Assembly (NCBI GenBank): GCA_028718185.1
Contig: JAQUMH010000003.1
Location: 148,811 to 212,810, forward strand
Length of the DNA: 64,000 bases
Reading direction: 5' to 3'
From: Elusimicrobiota bacterium
Lineage (GTDB): Bacteria > Elusimicrobiota > UBA8919
Shown here: in pieces, positions 15,386-23,383 of the stretch
Numbering within the stretch: position 1 is the stretch's first letter
How the letters are laid out: every line of letters starts with the position of its first letter
Notes under the pieces: model-generated
Told to the model about the DNA's origin: nothing
Databases searched by the model: none
What the model saw: only the letters and a program-made list of their open reading frames with translations
Translations under genes and position numbers: made by a program

Positions 15386-15450
15386 TTTCTTTCCTCTCCC
15401 CCGATGGGGAGAGGATAAAAGGTGAGGGGGTAAATTATAAGACTTTTAGC
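15386..15450. repeat. CCTCTCCCC...GGGGAGAGG repeat, copy 3
   Basis: The hairpin at about 15393-15414 is followed by ATAAAAGGTGAGGGGGTAA and ATTATAAGACTTTTAGCG, closely matching copies at 4472, 10440 and 17294. It lies just upstream of the nadE leader hairpins. Confidence 0.7.
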
Positions 15451-15489
15451 GTACAAGTCTAAAAAAATTACATATAGAGTTAAGTTGAT

Positions 15490-15538
15490 GGGCATTGATG
15501 TCCTTGGGTTCCTCTGATTTGGAACAAAGGGCATTTTT
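15490..15538 (+). promoter_or_regulatory. ANTAR-type hairpin overlapping a terminator in the nadE leader
   Basis: A small hairpin GGGC/GTCC (15490-15503) presents the hexaloop ATTGAT, with A1 and G4 as in ANTAR targets. Its right arm is also the left arm of a terminator whose stem pairs 15498-15512 with 15521-15534 and is followed by TTTTTATTT. The first hairpin of the expected pair is less clear; AGACTT/AAGTCT at 15440-15460 with a 9-base loop containing AGCGTA is the only candidate. Confidence 0.55.
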
Positions 15539-15540
15539 AT
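15498..15540 (+). terminator. Intrinsic terminator before nadE
   Basis: The left arm ATGTCCTT-GGG-TTCC and right arm GGAAC-AAAGGGCAT pair around an 8-base loop with one small internal loop, then a T run. It lies 12-18 bases before the nadE start, so it acts in the leader, not behind the ANTAR gene alone. Confidence 0.65.
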
Positions 15541-15552
15541 TTGGAGTATGAT

Positions 15553-17232
15553 ATGGAAAATAATTTACGTTTAGCTTGTGTCCAGTTAAATTGCATAGTT
15601 GGTGATTTGGAGGGTAATTGTAAAAAAATAATTGGATATATCCAAAAGGCAAAAGAATCAGGGGTTGATATAATCTCTTTCCCGGAGTTGGCTATTACCG
15701 GATATCCTCCTGAAGATTTATTGTTCAATCCTAAATTCATTAAAGATAATTTAAAAAAGTTAAAAGAGATATCTAAATCAACAAATAATATTGTGGCATT
15801 AGTTGGTTTTGTAGACAGAAGAGTAAAAGACATTTATAATGCCGGTGCTGTAATTCATAATAGCGAAATAAAGGGAATATATCACAAAATGTTTTTACCA
15901 AACTATGGTGTTTTTGATGAAGAACGTTATTTTATTTCAGGGAACGAACCATTGGTTTTTAAATTCAACAAATTAGTTTTTGGTGTAAATATTTGTGAAG
16001 ATATATGGCATATAGATGAACCGACAAAATCGCAAGTTTTATCTGGTGCAGGTTTGGTTCTTAACATTAATGCTTCACCATATAATATGGGTAAACTTAG
16101 AGAAAGAGAAAAAATTATTCAAAAACAAGCAAAAGATAATCATGTCTGGATTGCTTATACTAACTTGGTGGGTGGTCAAGATGAGCTAATTTTTGATGGG
16201 CAGAGTATGATTGTTGATAATAATGGTAAAATAATTGCCAAAGCAGAAGCATTTAAGGAAGATATGCTAATAGTAGATTTAAATATTTTACCATGTAAGA
16301 ACATACCATCAAAAAGTGTAATTGTGGTTACAGACAAGCTATTGCATAAAAATAAGCCTTCATTATTAAAAAGAGAAACTAAGCCGTTGGAACCTGTTGC
16401 AGAAGTATATCAGGCTTTAGTACTGGGACTAAAAGATTATGTATCTAAAAATGGTTTTCAAAAAGTTGTTATTGGTTTAAGTGGTGGAATTGATTCCTCT
16501 TTGGTTGCATCTTTAGCGGTCGACGCTTTAGGAAAAGATGATGTAGTTGGAATATTTATGCCTTCACGTTATTCTTCTCAAGAATCAAAAATTGATGCGG
16601 AACAATTGGCACAAAATTTAGATATAAAATTAATAAAAATATCAATTGAACAGATATATAAAATTTACTTAAATATTTTTAAACCGCATTTTTCAGGATT
16701 GGGAAAAAATATAACAGAAGAGAACTTGCAGGCACGAATTAGGGGCAACATTTTAATGGCATTCTCCAATAAATGTGATTGGCTTGTCTTAACTACCGGA
16801 AATAAATCTGAGATGAGTGTAGGATATGCTACTCTTTATGGAGACATGGCAGGAGGCTTTGCAGTAATTAAAGATGTTCCTAAAACATTGGTTTATAAGT
16901 TAGTTCAATATAGGAATTCTCTTGGTTTGGTTATTCCTGAACGTGTACTAATAAAGGAACCTACAGCTGAACTTAGACCAAACCAAAAGGATACAGATAC
17001 ATTACCCCCATATAATACGTTAGATACGATTCTGAAAGCATACATTGAGGAAGATAAAGATTTGGATGAGATTATCTCTTTAGGATTTGACAAAGATATC
17101 GTATTTAAAGTATTGACTATGGTTAATAAAAGTGAGTATAAACGCAGACAGTCACCTCCGGGAATTAAAATTACACCCAAAGCATTTGGTAAAGACCGGA
17201 GGATACCGATTACAAATAGATATAAAATGTAA
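15553..17232 (+). CDS. nadE: Glutamine-dependent NAD+ synthetase
   Basis: The N-terminal nitrilase-fold glutaminase has the triad Glu45 (FPELA), Lys112 (YHKMFLP) and Cys148 (NICEDIW). The C-terminal synthetase domain has the ATP pyrophosphatase P-loop LSGGIDSS near 309-316. It amidates nicotinate adenine dinucleotide with glutamine nitrogen. ATG at 15553 has GGAG six bases upstream; a TTG at 15541 gives four extra residues and is less likely. Placement behind an ANTAR-type leader ties it to nitrogen status. Confidence 0.95.
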   Translation: MENNLRLACVQLNCIVGDLEGNCKKIIGYIQKAKESGVDIISFPELAITGYPPEDLLFNPKFIKDNLKKLKEISKSTNNIVALVGFVDRRVKDIYNAGAVIHNSEIKGIYHKMFLPNYGVFDEERYFISGNEPLVFKFNKLVFGVNICEDIWHIDEPTKSQVLSGAGLVLNINASPYNMGKLREREKIIQKQAKDNHVWIAYTNLVGGQDELIFDGQSMIVDNNGKIIAKAEAFKEDMLIVDLNILPCKNIPSKSVIVVTDKLLHKNKPSLLKRETKPLEPVAEVYQALVLGLKDYVSKNGFQKVVIGLSGGIDSSLVASLAVDALGKDDVVGIFMPSRYSSQESKIDAEQLAQNLDIKLIKISIEQIYKIYLNIFKPHFSGLGKNITEENLQARIRGNILMAFSNKCDWLVLTTGNKSEMSVGYATLYGDMAGGFAVIKDVPKTLVYKLVQYRNSLGLVIPERVLIKEPTAELRPNQKDTDTLPPYNTLDTILKAYIEEDKDLDEIISLGFDKDIVFKVLTMVNKSEYKRRQSPPGIKITPKAFGKDRRIPITNRYKM

Positions 17233-17293
17233 CAGGTGTCTGCTTATATAGACCCCTCAACTCTTTTTTCTTCTTAAGGGAGAAGATTTCTTG

Positions 17294-17360
17294 TTTCTTT
17301 CCTCTCCCCGATGGGGAGAGGATTAAAGGTGAGGGGGTAAGTTATAAGACTTTTAGCAGA
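17294..17360. repeat. CCTCTCCCC...GGGGAGAGG repeat, copy 4
   Basis: The hairpin at 17301-17321 is followed by ATTAAAGGTGAGGGGGTAAG and TTATAAGACTTTTAGC. Its tail extends into a palindrome CTTTTAG-CAGA-CTAAAAG (17348-17365) just before the sigma-factor gene. Confidence 0.7.
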
Positions 17361-17394
17361 CTAAAAGATGTTAAAACTTTGGAGGTGATGGAGA

Positions 17395-17904
17395 ATGGAA
17401 TTTAAAAAAGTATTGGAAGAGTTTTATCCTAAACTTAGGGGAATAGCTAGGAAGTTTAACGGATATTTGCAATTTGTTGATGAAGACGATTTATTACAAG
17501 AAATGTCTATTTACTTGTTGGAAAAGTGGGAACAAGATAAATTCAAGGGAAAGACTGAAAGTTACCTGATGCAGGGCTGCTGGTTTCATATTAAGAATTA
17601 TTTAAGAACGGTTAATGATAAGGTAAATATTGTAAGTATTGATGAACCGATTAATAGTGATGGGACAACACTTAATGAAATAATACCGGATAATTCTCAA
17701 CTTCTTTCTGAAATAATTGCATATAAAATATATATCAAAATAGTTAAAGCAAACGGTCTCACAAAAAGAGAGAAAGAAGTACTTGTTTTTTGTTTAAACG
17801 GGTACACGTTGAGAGAGATTGGCAATAAATTAAAAATTTCCTTCGTAAGAGTAGCCAGAATCCGTAAGAATATTTGTAAAAAATGGAGTAGTAAAATGAA
17901 TTAG
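17395..17904 (+). CDS. Sigma-70 family RNA polymerase sigma factor (ECF-like)
   Basis: This 169-aa protein carries a region 2 helix (DEDDLLQEMSIYLLEKW, about residues 29-45) and a region 4 helix-turn-helix (LTKREKEVLVFCLNGYTLREIGNKL, about 121-145). No anti-sigma factor gene is adjacent. TTTGGAGGTGATGG precedes the ATG. Its position between nadE and the amidotransferase-amt operon suggests a role in nitrogen control (inference), though it could also be an unrelated regulator. Confidence 0.82.
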   Translation: MEFKKVLEEFYPKLRGIARKFNGYLQFVDEDDLLQEMSIYLLEKWEQDKFKGKTESYLMQGCWFHIKNYLRTVNDKVNIVSIDEPINSDGTTLNEIIPDNSQLLSEIIAYKIYIKIVKANGLTKREKEVLVFCLNGYTLREIGNKLKISFVRVARIRKNICKKWSSKMN

Positions 17905-17959
17905 GGGGTTTACAAAATCACCATTTTTTTACTTGTATAAGTAGAAAGAGAAGTTAATC

Positions 17960-18004
17960 GGACCTATTGACGGGTCTATGAAGTAAAGAGAACGTAGACG
18001 TTCT
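17960..18004 (+). promoter_or_regulatory. ANTAR-type twin hairpins in the amidotransferase-amt leader
   Basis: P1 (17960-17977) is GGACCT/GGGTCT with the hexaloop ATTGAC, showing A1 and G4. P2 (17989-18004) is a perfect AGAAC/GTTCT stem with the hexaloop GTAGAC, showing G4 but G instead of A at 1. The linker is 11 bases. P2 shares 17999-18004 with the terminator that follows, so forming P2 would release transcription. This is the clearest of the three leaders. Confidence 0.72.
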
Positions 18005-18040
18005 ATCAACCAGTGGTGGATAGAGCGTTTTTTATTTTTT
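17999..18040 (+). terminator. Intrinsic terminator in the amidotransferase-amt leader
   Basis: Stem 17999-18011 (CGTTCTATCAACC) pairs with 18015-18027 (one G-T pair, one A-G mismatch), loop AGT, followed by TTTTTTATTTTTT. Its left arm overlaps P2 of the ANTAR-type element. Confidence 0.85.
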
Positions 18041-18078
18041 CGCAGAAAAAAATACCCCCCTGCCAGTTTTGCGTCAGT

Positions 18079-18114
18079 CCCCCAGTTTAGTTCCGATTTA
18101 TCGGAACTGGGGGG
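18079..18114 (+). promoter_or_regulatory. C-run/G-run hairpin related to that of the ANTAR leader
   Basis: CCCCCAG and CTGGGGG flank a bulge TTTAG and an inner stem TTCCGA/TCGGAA with loop TTTA. The copy at 14052-14087 keeps the bulge, the loop and the outer runs but has inner stem ATTTAC/GTAAAT, so the pairing is kept while the bases differ. Confidence 0.6.
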
Positions 18115-18162
18115 ATAAAAACTAGGGGGGTGCTTAATAGTGTGTCCTAAGGAGGTAAAACA

Positions 18163-18933
18163 ATGTGTAGAATGTTAGGGGTTATTTCAACAAATAAAAT
18201 TTCACCGTTATGGCTTGAGAGTTTTCAGGAACTTGCAGTTAGAGGTAGAATAAAAAATACAATGTCCGAAGGTCATTATGATGGCTGGGGAGTTGCAGGT
18301 TATCTTGGTAAATGGGCGGTTCATTTTGGTAGAAGTGAAAAAAGTGCTATTAGTGATTCTGATAATTTTCTTATTGCAACTGAAAAAGCAATGATGTCAA
18401 GCACAAAAATTTTAATAGCACACTTAAGAAAAGCATCAGAAGGGGATAAAATAATTGAAAACACCCATCCTTTTATCAAGGATGATTGGATTTTTTGTCA
18501 TAACGGGACGATTTATAACTCGGAAAGATTATTAATGCCCGGGTGTAAATATGAAGGGACAACTGATAGTGAAAGATTTTTTAAATTCTTAATTGATAGA
18601 CTTGATAAGAAAAGTGTAAAAGATTATAAGGAAACAATTAGAGACGTTATCAGTGAAATTGAAAGTAAATGTAAATTTACATCTCTTACATTCCTTTTAA
18701 GTGACGGTAAAAATATGTATTGTTATAGAGGTTTTGCGGAAGATGAGAATTATTACACCCTTAATTATTCATTTTATAAAGGTCTGTTTTTGGTTTGTTC
18801 GGAAGAACTTCGTGGTTTTGAATGGAAAGAAATGAAAAATGGTGAAATAGTAGTAGTTAATAAATACGGACTTATTGAAAATGAATCTGAAGAGGTTTGT
18901 AAAAAAATATTTTTATGTTCATTTAAGTATTAA
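18163..18933 (+). CDS. Class II glutamine amidotransferase (YafJ-like)
   Basis: This 256-aa protein starts MCRMLG, placing the N-terminal nucleophile cysteine at residue 2 after Met removal. The Ntn glutaminase motifs HLRKAS and FCHNGTIYN follow. There is no synthetase domain, so the acceptor for the released ammonia is unknown. It is the first gene behind the ANTAR-type leader and leads an operon with ammonium transporters. AAGGAGGT gives a firm start. Confidence 0.88.
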   Translation: MCRMLGVISTNKISPLWLESFQELAVRGRIKNTMSEGHYDGWGVAGYLGKWAVHFGRSEKSAISDSDNFLIATEKAMMSSTKILIAHLRKASEGDKIIENTHPFIKDDWIFCHNGTIYNSERLLMPGCKYEGTTDSERFFKFLIDRLDKKSVKDYKETIRDVISEIESKCKFTSLTFLLSDGKNMYCYRGFAEDENYYTLNYSFYKGLFLVCSEELRGFEWKEMKNGEIVVVNKYGLIENESEEVCKKIFLCSFKY

Positions 18934-18950
18934 CGTTGGAGAATAATATA

Positions 18951-19673
18951 ATGAGAAAAAAATTATTTATTTTGGTTCTACTAATTACTAATTATTATTC
19001 GGTATTTACTGCTTTATTTGCTACACCTTCAACCGTTTTTTGGACTCCGTGTACACCGTATTTCCAGCCTTATATGAAAGGGCATATTACATATGATACA
19101 TATGTTAGAACTAAAAGTGCCATGCCGGTAGATTATGGTTTCACAACGGGAGTTTTACCATTTAAAAAAATACAGATGGAAATCGGATATGATGCTTTTT
19201 TACCGGTTCCTACTCCAGAAGAGCAACATTATCTAAATGCCAAAATTGGTTCACCGGAAGGTGAATTGTTACCGGTAGGTTTTTCTTTAGGTATGTTCTC
19301 AAAAGGAGTCAGAAGCGGAGTAACCGATTATGATATATGGCATTTAGATATAGGTAAGACCTTTAAATCTGGAAGTTTTTCTGCAGGTTATTATTCAGGG
19401 AATAAAAGCCTTCTCGTAGATGAAAAAGGAAAAACAGATAACACTGGTTTTATGTTGGGTTATCTTTCCCCGCAGTATAAGAAATTTATTTTTGCTTTTG
19501 ATTATATGAGCGGCAAAAATTCCTTTTCAGCAACAGGTTTTGGATTATATACCTATTTTGCTGATAATGTGACTTTACTCACTGGTCCGGTGTTCCCTTT
19601 AGCAAAGACATTTTACGGTGGTGATAAAATGACATGGACGCTTCAGCTTGACATTGATTTTGATATAAAGTAA
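18951..19673 (+). CDS. Exported protein, probable outer-membrane beta-barrel
   Basis: The ATG at 18951 (GGAG upstream) begins a signal peptide MRKKLFILVLLITNYYSVFTALFA. The mature part of about 215 residues alternates polar and hydrophobic residues with many Gly/Tyr/Phe turns and ends in IDFDIK, as in barrel strands. No catalytic motif is seen. Lying between the amidotransferase and Amt genes, it may be an outer-membrane pore for a nitrogen compound (inference). I do not recognise the family. Confidence 0.7.
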   Translation: MRKKLFILVLLITNYYSVFTALFATPSTVFWTPCTPYFQPYMKGHITYDTYVRTKSAMPVDYGFTTGVLPFKKIQMEIGYDAFLPVPTPEEQHYLNAKIGSPEGELLPVGFSLGMFSKGVRSGVTDYDIWHLDIGKTFKSGSFSAGYYSGNKSLLVDEKGKTDNTGFMLGYLSPQYKKFIFAFDYMSGKNSFSATGFGLYTYFADNVTLLTGPVFPLAKTFYGGDKMTWTLQLDIDFDIK

Positions 19674-19684
19674 CGGAGGTTTAT

Positions 19685-21244
19685 ATGAAATTTAAAATTT
19701 CTATTTTTCTATTTGGTTTAATTATAATTGGTTGTTCGTTCTTACCTATGTTGATGGCTGCTTCAAATCCTGATTCTGCGGGTTCAAATACTGGCGGAAT
19801 TATGGATGTCTCTGCTTCAGTTGTCGGTAAGCCGACAATAGAAGAAGTAGCTCAGGTTGCAGGACATAATAGGGTGGCAATTAACTTTGTTTGGGTGCTT
19901 GTCGCCGGGTTTCTTGTTATGTTCATGCAGCCGGGATTTGCAATGGTTGAGACGGGTCTGACTCGCGCAAAAAATGTTGCTCACACTATGGGGATGAATT
20001 TCCTGATTTACCCGTTGGGTATGTTAGGATTCTACGTCTGTGGGTTTGCCCTGATGTTTGGAGGTATGGGTGCTATCGGAACATTAGGAGGATACGCCGG
20101 GTTAAATCATGAAGTTACCATTAGCTTATTCGGGAAATCATTTGGTTTATTTGGAGCAAAGGGATTTCTCTTGACAGGTTCATCTTATGATGTAGCGATA
20201 TTTACACTTTTTCTCTTTCAAATGGTATTTATGGATACTACTGCTACAATTCCAACCGGTGCGCTTGCCGAGAGATGGAAATTTATTGCATTTTGTATTT
20301 ATGGTGTTTTTGTCGGGACCATAATCTATCCGATTTTCGGTAACTGGGTATGGGGTGGTGGTTGGCTGGCTATGTTAGGCCAGAATTTTCATCTGGGTCA
20401 TGGGCATGTAGATTTTGCCGGTTCATCCGTAGTACATATGTGCGGAGGAGTGATTGCTTTGGTAGGAGCATGGATTGTGGGCCCTCGTTTAGGTAAATTT
20501 AACCGTGATGGAAGCGTTAATGCAATTCCCGGCCATAATATACCTATGGCTGTTGTTGGAACATTTATTCTTGCTTTTGGGTGGTTTGGTTTTAATGCCG
20601 GTTCCACATTGGCTGGAACAGATTTGCGTATTGGGGTCATTGCAGTTAATACTATGCTTGCATCGGCAACGGGAGCAGTGGCTTCAACATTGTGGATGTG
20701 GATTGTCCGCACTAAGAAACCGGACCCCAGTATGATGTGCAATGGTATGTTGGCAGGGTTGGTAGCAATTACCGCTCCCTGTGCATTTGTCAATTCTGTT
20801 AGTGCATGTATTATAGGTTTTATCGCAGGAATATTGGTTGTGGAGTCAGTTTTCTTCGTTGACAGTAAACTAAAAATTGACGATCCGGTGGGTGCTATAT
20901 CAGTTCACGGTGTAAACGGTGCATGGGGTTGTTTCGCTCTAGGACTTTTTGCCGATGGTTCCTATGGTGACGGATGGAACGGTGTCGCCGGAACGGTTAA
21001 AGGATTATTTTACGGTGATGCTTCACAGTTTATAGCTCAGAGTATAGGAGTAATTTCTAACATCATTTATGTAGGATTAGTTTCATTGATTATTTTCAAG
21101 CTTATTGAATTTTTTGTTGGCAATCGTGTGGAACCGGAAAAAGAAATATCAGGATTGGATGTCCCGGAAATGGGAGTTCCCGGATATTCCGGAGTAAAAC
21201 TTGACAAGCATTCGGAAACACCTATTGCTATACAGAAATTTTAG
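19685..21244 (+). CDS. amt: Ammonium transporter, Amt family
   Basis: This 519-aa protein has an N-terminal signal-like segment followed by a loop and about 11 membrane helices. Amt landmarks are visible: FAMVETGLTRAKN, DTTATIPTGALAERWKF, the pore His in SSVVHMCGG and the second in ISVHGVNGAWG. It conducts ammonium across the inner membrane. A PII gene follows 26 bases later, the usual amtB-glnK pairing, so PII probably blocks it under nitrogen sufficiency. Members with this N-terminal extension are common. Confidence 0.95.
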   Translation: MKFKISIFLFGLIIIGCSFLPMLMAASNPDSAGSNTGGIMDVSASVVGKPTIEEVAQVAGHNRVAINFVWVLVAGFLVMFMQPGFAMVETGLTRAKNVAHTMGMNFLIYPLGMLGFYVCGFALMFGGMGAIGTLGGYAGLNHEVTISLFGKSFGLFGAKGFLLTGSSYDVAIFTLFLFQMVFMDTTATIPTGALAERWKFIAFCIYGVFVGTIIYPIFGNWVWGGGWLAMLGQNFHLGHGHVDFAGSSVVHMCGGVIALVGAWIVGPRLGKFNRDGSVNAIPGHNIPMAVVGTFILAFGWFGFNAGSTLAGTDLRIGVIAVNTMLASATGAVASTLWMWIVRTKKPDPSMMCNGMLAGLVAITAPCAFVNSVSACIIGFIAGILVVESVFFVDSKLKIDDPVGAISVHGVNGAWGCFALGLFADGSYGDGWNGVAGTVKGLFYGDASQFIAQSIGVISNIIYVGLVSLIIFKLIEFFVGNRVEPEKEISGLDVPEMGVPGYSGVKLDKHSETPIAIQKF

Positions 21245-21270
21245 TTTAAAACTTGATGGAGGTATAAATT

Positions 21271-21609
21271 ATGAAGAAAATAGAAGCTATAGTGCGTCCT
21301 GCAAAATTAGAATCCATTAGACAATCTTTGGAGGAAAGCGGTTTTCCGGGTTTAATGGTTACGGAAATAGAGGGTTGTGGTAAACAAAAAGGGATAGACC
21401 AGCAGTGGCGTGGTAAAAAATACAAAGTAGAACTTTTGCCGAAAATAAAAATAGAGATAGTAGCTAAAGACCAAGATGTAGAACGTATTGTCAAGGTTAT
21501 AAGTGAAACTGCAAAAACCGGTGCAATCGGGGATGGTAAGATATTTATATACAACATAGAAAATGCAATAAGGATTAGGACTGGTGAAAAAGGAGACATA
21601 ACAATTTAA
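21271..21609 (+). CDS. glnK: PII nitrogen regulatory protein, paralogue 1
   Basis: This 112-aa PII protein has a classical T-loop with RGKKYKVELLPK; Tyr51, the usual uridylylation site, is present. GAIGDGKIFIYNIENAIRIRTGE is the C-terminal signature. It senses ATP/ADP and 2-oxoglutarate and should regulate the Amt encoded just upstream. The start has TGGAGG seven bases before the ATG. Confidence 0.95.
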   Translation: MKKIEAIVRPAKLESIRQSLEESGFPGLMVTEIEGCGKQKGIDQQWRGKKYKVELLPKIKIEIVAKDQDVERIVKVISETAKTGAIGDGKIFIYNIENAIRIRTGEKGDITI

Positions 21610-21613
21610 TTAA

Positions 21614-21793
21614 ATGATAGATAAAGAATTGATTGAAAAAATTATTAGAGTAAAACAGGAAAGAGGTTATACATTATTTGACTTGTCTAAAAAACTTGAT
21701 ATATCTATTTCTACAATAGAAAGATGGTTTAAAACAAGCCATATAAATAAAGTATATGCACATTTAGTTAAAGAAATATTAGAGATAGAATAA
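21614..21793 (+). CDS. Small helix-turn-helix protein
   Basis: This 59-aa ORF begins four bases after the glnK stop. YTLFDLSKKLDISISTIERWFKT (residues 19-41) is a clear helix-turn-helix of the Xre/MerR-like type. There is no other domain. It could be a local repressor for the amt genes, and it sits between the two amt-glnK pairs. Translation may be coupled to glnK because there is no strong ribosome site of its own. Confidence 0.68.
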   Translation: MIDKELIEKIIRVKQERGYTLFDLSKKLDISISTIERWFKTSHINKVYAHLVKEILEIE

Positions 21794-21891
21794 TCAATGA
21801 AGAAAAATAAACAAATAAAAGAAAGGATTTTTATATTTAATATTTATTCAATTGCATAAACAATTGTTTGATTTTAATAGGAGAAAATACA

Positions 21892-23259
21892 ATGAAAAAG
21901 TTGTACGGTTTATTTTTTGCGGGTTTAGTATTTTTGTTTTCTGGAATTGTTTTTGCGGAAAATGTAAAATTATTGCCGACTCAAATAACTGTGGAAAAAA
22001 GTGCACAAGCAGTTTCATCTGTGCTAGTTACAAAAGTTGATAGCGGCGATACGGCGTGGGTTCTTATCTCAACTGCACTTGTCATGCTCATGACTTTGCC
22101 CGGACTTGCTTTTTTCTACGGCGGGCTTGTCAGAAAAAAAAATGTTTTAAGTATTTTAATGCAATGTGCTGTAATGCTTTGTGTGATAAGTTTACAATGG
22201 GTTTTGTTCGGATATAGCCTTTCTTTCGGTCCTGACAAAGGTTTCTGGGGTGGTTTTAAATGGTTTGGTTTAAGCGGGGTCGGTCTTGAGCTGTATCCAG
22301 GATACTCAAGTACTATTCCACATCAGTTATTTATGATATTTCAAATGATGTTTGCGGTTATAACACCGGCGCTTATCATAGGCGCTTTTGCGGAAAGAAT
22401 GAAGTTTTCTGCTTTCCTTCTATTCAGTATTTTATGGACCACGTTTGTATATGACCCCATGGCTCACTGGGTTTGGGGTTTGGGTGGTTGGTTAAGAAAT
22501 ATGGGAGCTTTAGATTTTGCAGGTGGAACAGTTGTTCATATTAATGCCGGTATAGCGGCTATAGTTACCGCTTTAGTAATAGGTAAAAGGAAAGATTATT
22601 CCACACCTATACCCCCGCATAACTTACCGTTTACGTTACTTGGTGCCGGACTTTTATGGTTTGGCTGGTTTGGTTTTAATGCGGGAAGCGCTTTAGGTGC
22701 AAATGGGTCAGCAGTTAATGCTTTTGTTGTGACAAATACTTCAGCTGCAGCGGCAGGATTAACATGGGCTGTTCTGGAATGGTTATTCAATGACAGACCG
22801 ACTACTTTGGGTGTTGCAACCGGAGCTGTTGCAGGGTTGGTTGCTATAACACCGGCATCGGGCTTTGTGAGTGCGACCTCCGCTATTGCAATAGGGTTTT
22901 TTGTCAGCATATTCTGTTTTATAATGGTTGCAGTTGTAAAACCTAAATTCGGATATGATGATTCACTGGATGCTTTTGGTGTTCATGGAATTGGCGGAAT
23001 TTGGGGTGCCCTTGCGACAGGACTTTTTGCTTCAAAAGCAATCAATTCTTCCGGTGCTGATGGATTGTTTTATGGTAATCCTGCCCAGTTCATTATTCAG
23101 TTGAAAACCGTATTGGTGACGATAATTTACAGTTTTATTGTTACATTGATAATATACAAGCTTGTTGATGTCTTAATCGGTGTTCGGGCTAAAGATAAAG
23201 AAGAAGTAATCGGGCTTGACCTTACCGAGCATCATGAAAGTGCCTATACAGTACTATAA
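21892..23259 (+). CDS. amt: Ammonium transporter, Amt family, paralogue 2
   Basis: The ATG at 21892 has AGGAG upstream; an earlier TTG adds eight residues. The 455-aa product has a cleavable signal peptide (FFAGLVFLFSGIVFA) and the Amt helices: LPGLAFFYGGLVRKKN, TPALIIGAFAERMKFS, GTVVHINAG and the pore His of FGVHGIGGIWGALATGLFA. It differs from paralogue 1 in the periplasmic loop and the N terminus. It is followed by a second PII gene. Confidence 0.95.
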   Translation: MKKLYGLFFAGLVFLFSGIVFAENVKLLPTQITVEKSAQAVSSVLVTKVDSGDTAWVLISTALVMLMTLPGLAFFYGGLVRKKNVLSILMQCAVMLCVISLQWVLFGYSLSFGPDKGFWGGFKWFGLSGVGLELYPGYSSTIPHQLFMIFQMMFAVITPALIIGAFAERMKFSAFLLFSILWTTFVYDPMAHWVWGLGGWLRNMGALDFAGGTVVHINAGIAAIVTALVIGKRKDYSTPIPPHNLPFTLLGAGLLWFGWFGFNAGSALGANGSAVNAFVVTNTSAAAAGLTWAVLEWLFNDRPTTLGVATGAVAGLVAITPASGFVSATSAIAIGFFVSIFCFIMVAVVKPKFGYDDSLDAFGVHGIGGIWGALATGLFASKAINSSGADGLFYGNPAQFIIQLKTVLVTIIYSFIVTLIIYKLVDVLIGVRAKDKEEVIGLDLTEHHESAYTVL

Positions 23260-23275
23260 TCTCTCGCACTTCATT

Positions 23276-23312
23276 CCTCTCCCCTATGGGGAGAGGACGA
23301 AAGGTGAGGGGT
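23276..23312. repeat. CCTCTCCCC...GGGGAGAGG repeat, short copy
   Basis: The hairpin at 23276-23296 with loop TAT is followed by ACGAAAGGTGAGGGG. It lacks the TTATAAGACTTTTAGC tail of the other copies. It sits between amt paralogue 2 and its PII gene. Confidence 0.65.
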
Positions 23313-23383
23313 ATGTAGCTGTAATGTAGACACAGAAGAGACTTAATCTCTAAACTATTTACAGACTCTAAGGAGGTAAAACC

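Noticed and set aside
17909-17941. Promoter with TTTACA and TATAAG before the amidotransferase leader
   Set aside because: The spacing is 21 bases, outside the working range; no better pair was found, so the start of this transcript is left open.
20398-20793. A 131-codon minus-strand ORF inside amt
   Set aside because: It is antisense to conserved Amt helices and is explained by codon bias in the real gene.
21794-21891. A fourth ANTAR-type leader before amt paralogue 2
   Set aside because: The only hairpin, CAATTG-CATAAA-CAATTG, lacks the A1/G4 loop pattern and no terminator with a T run follows.
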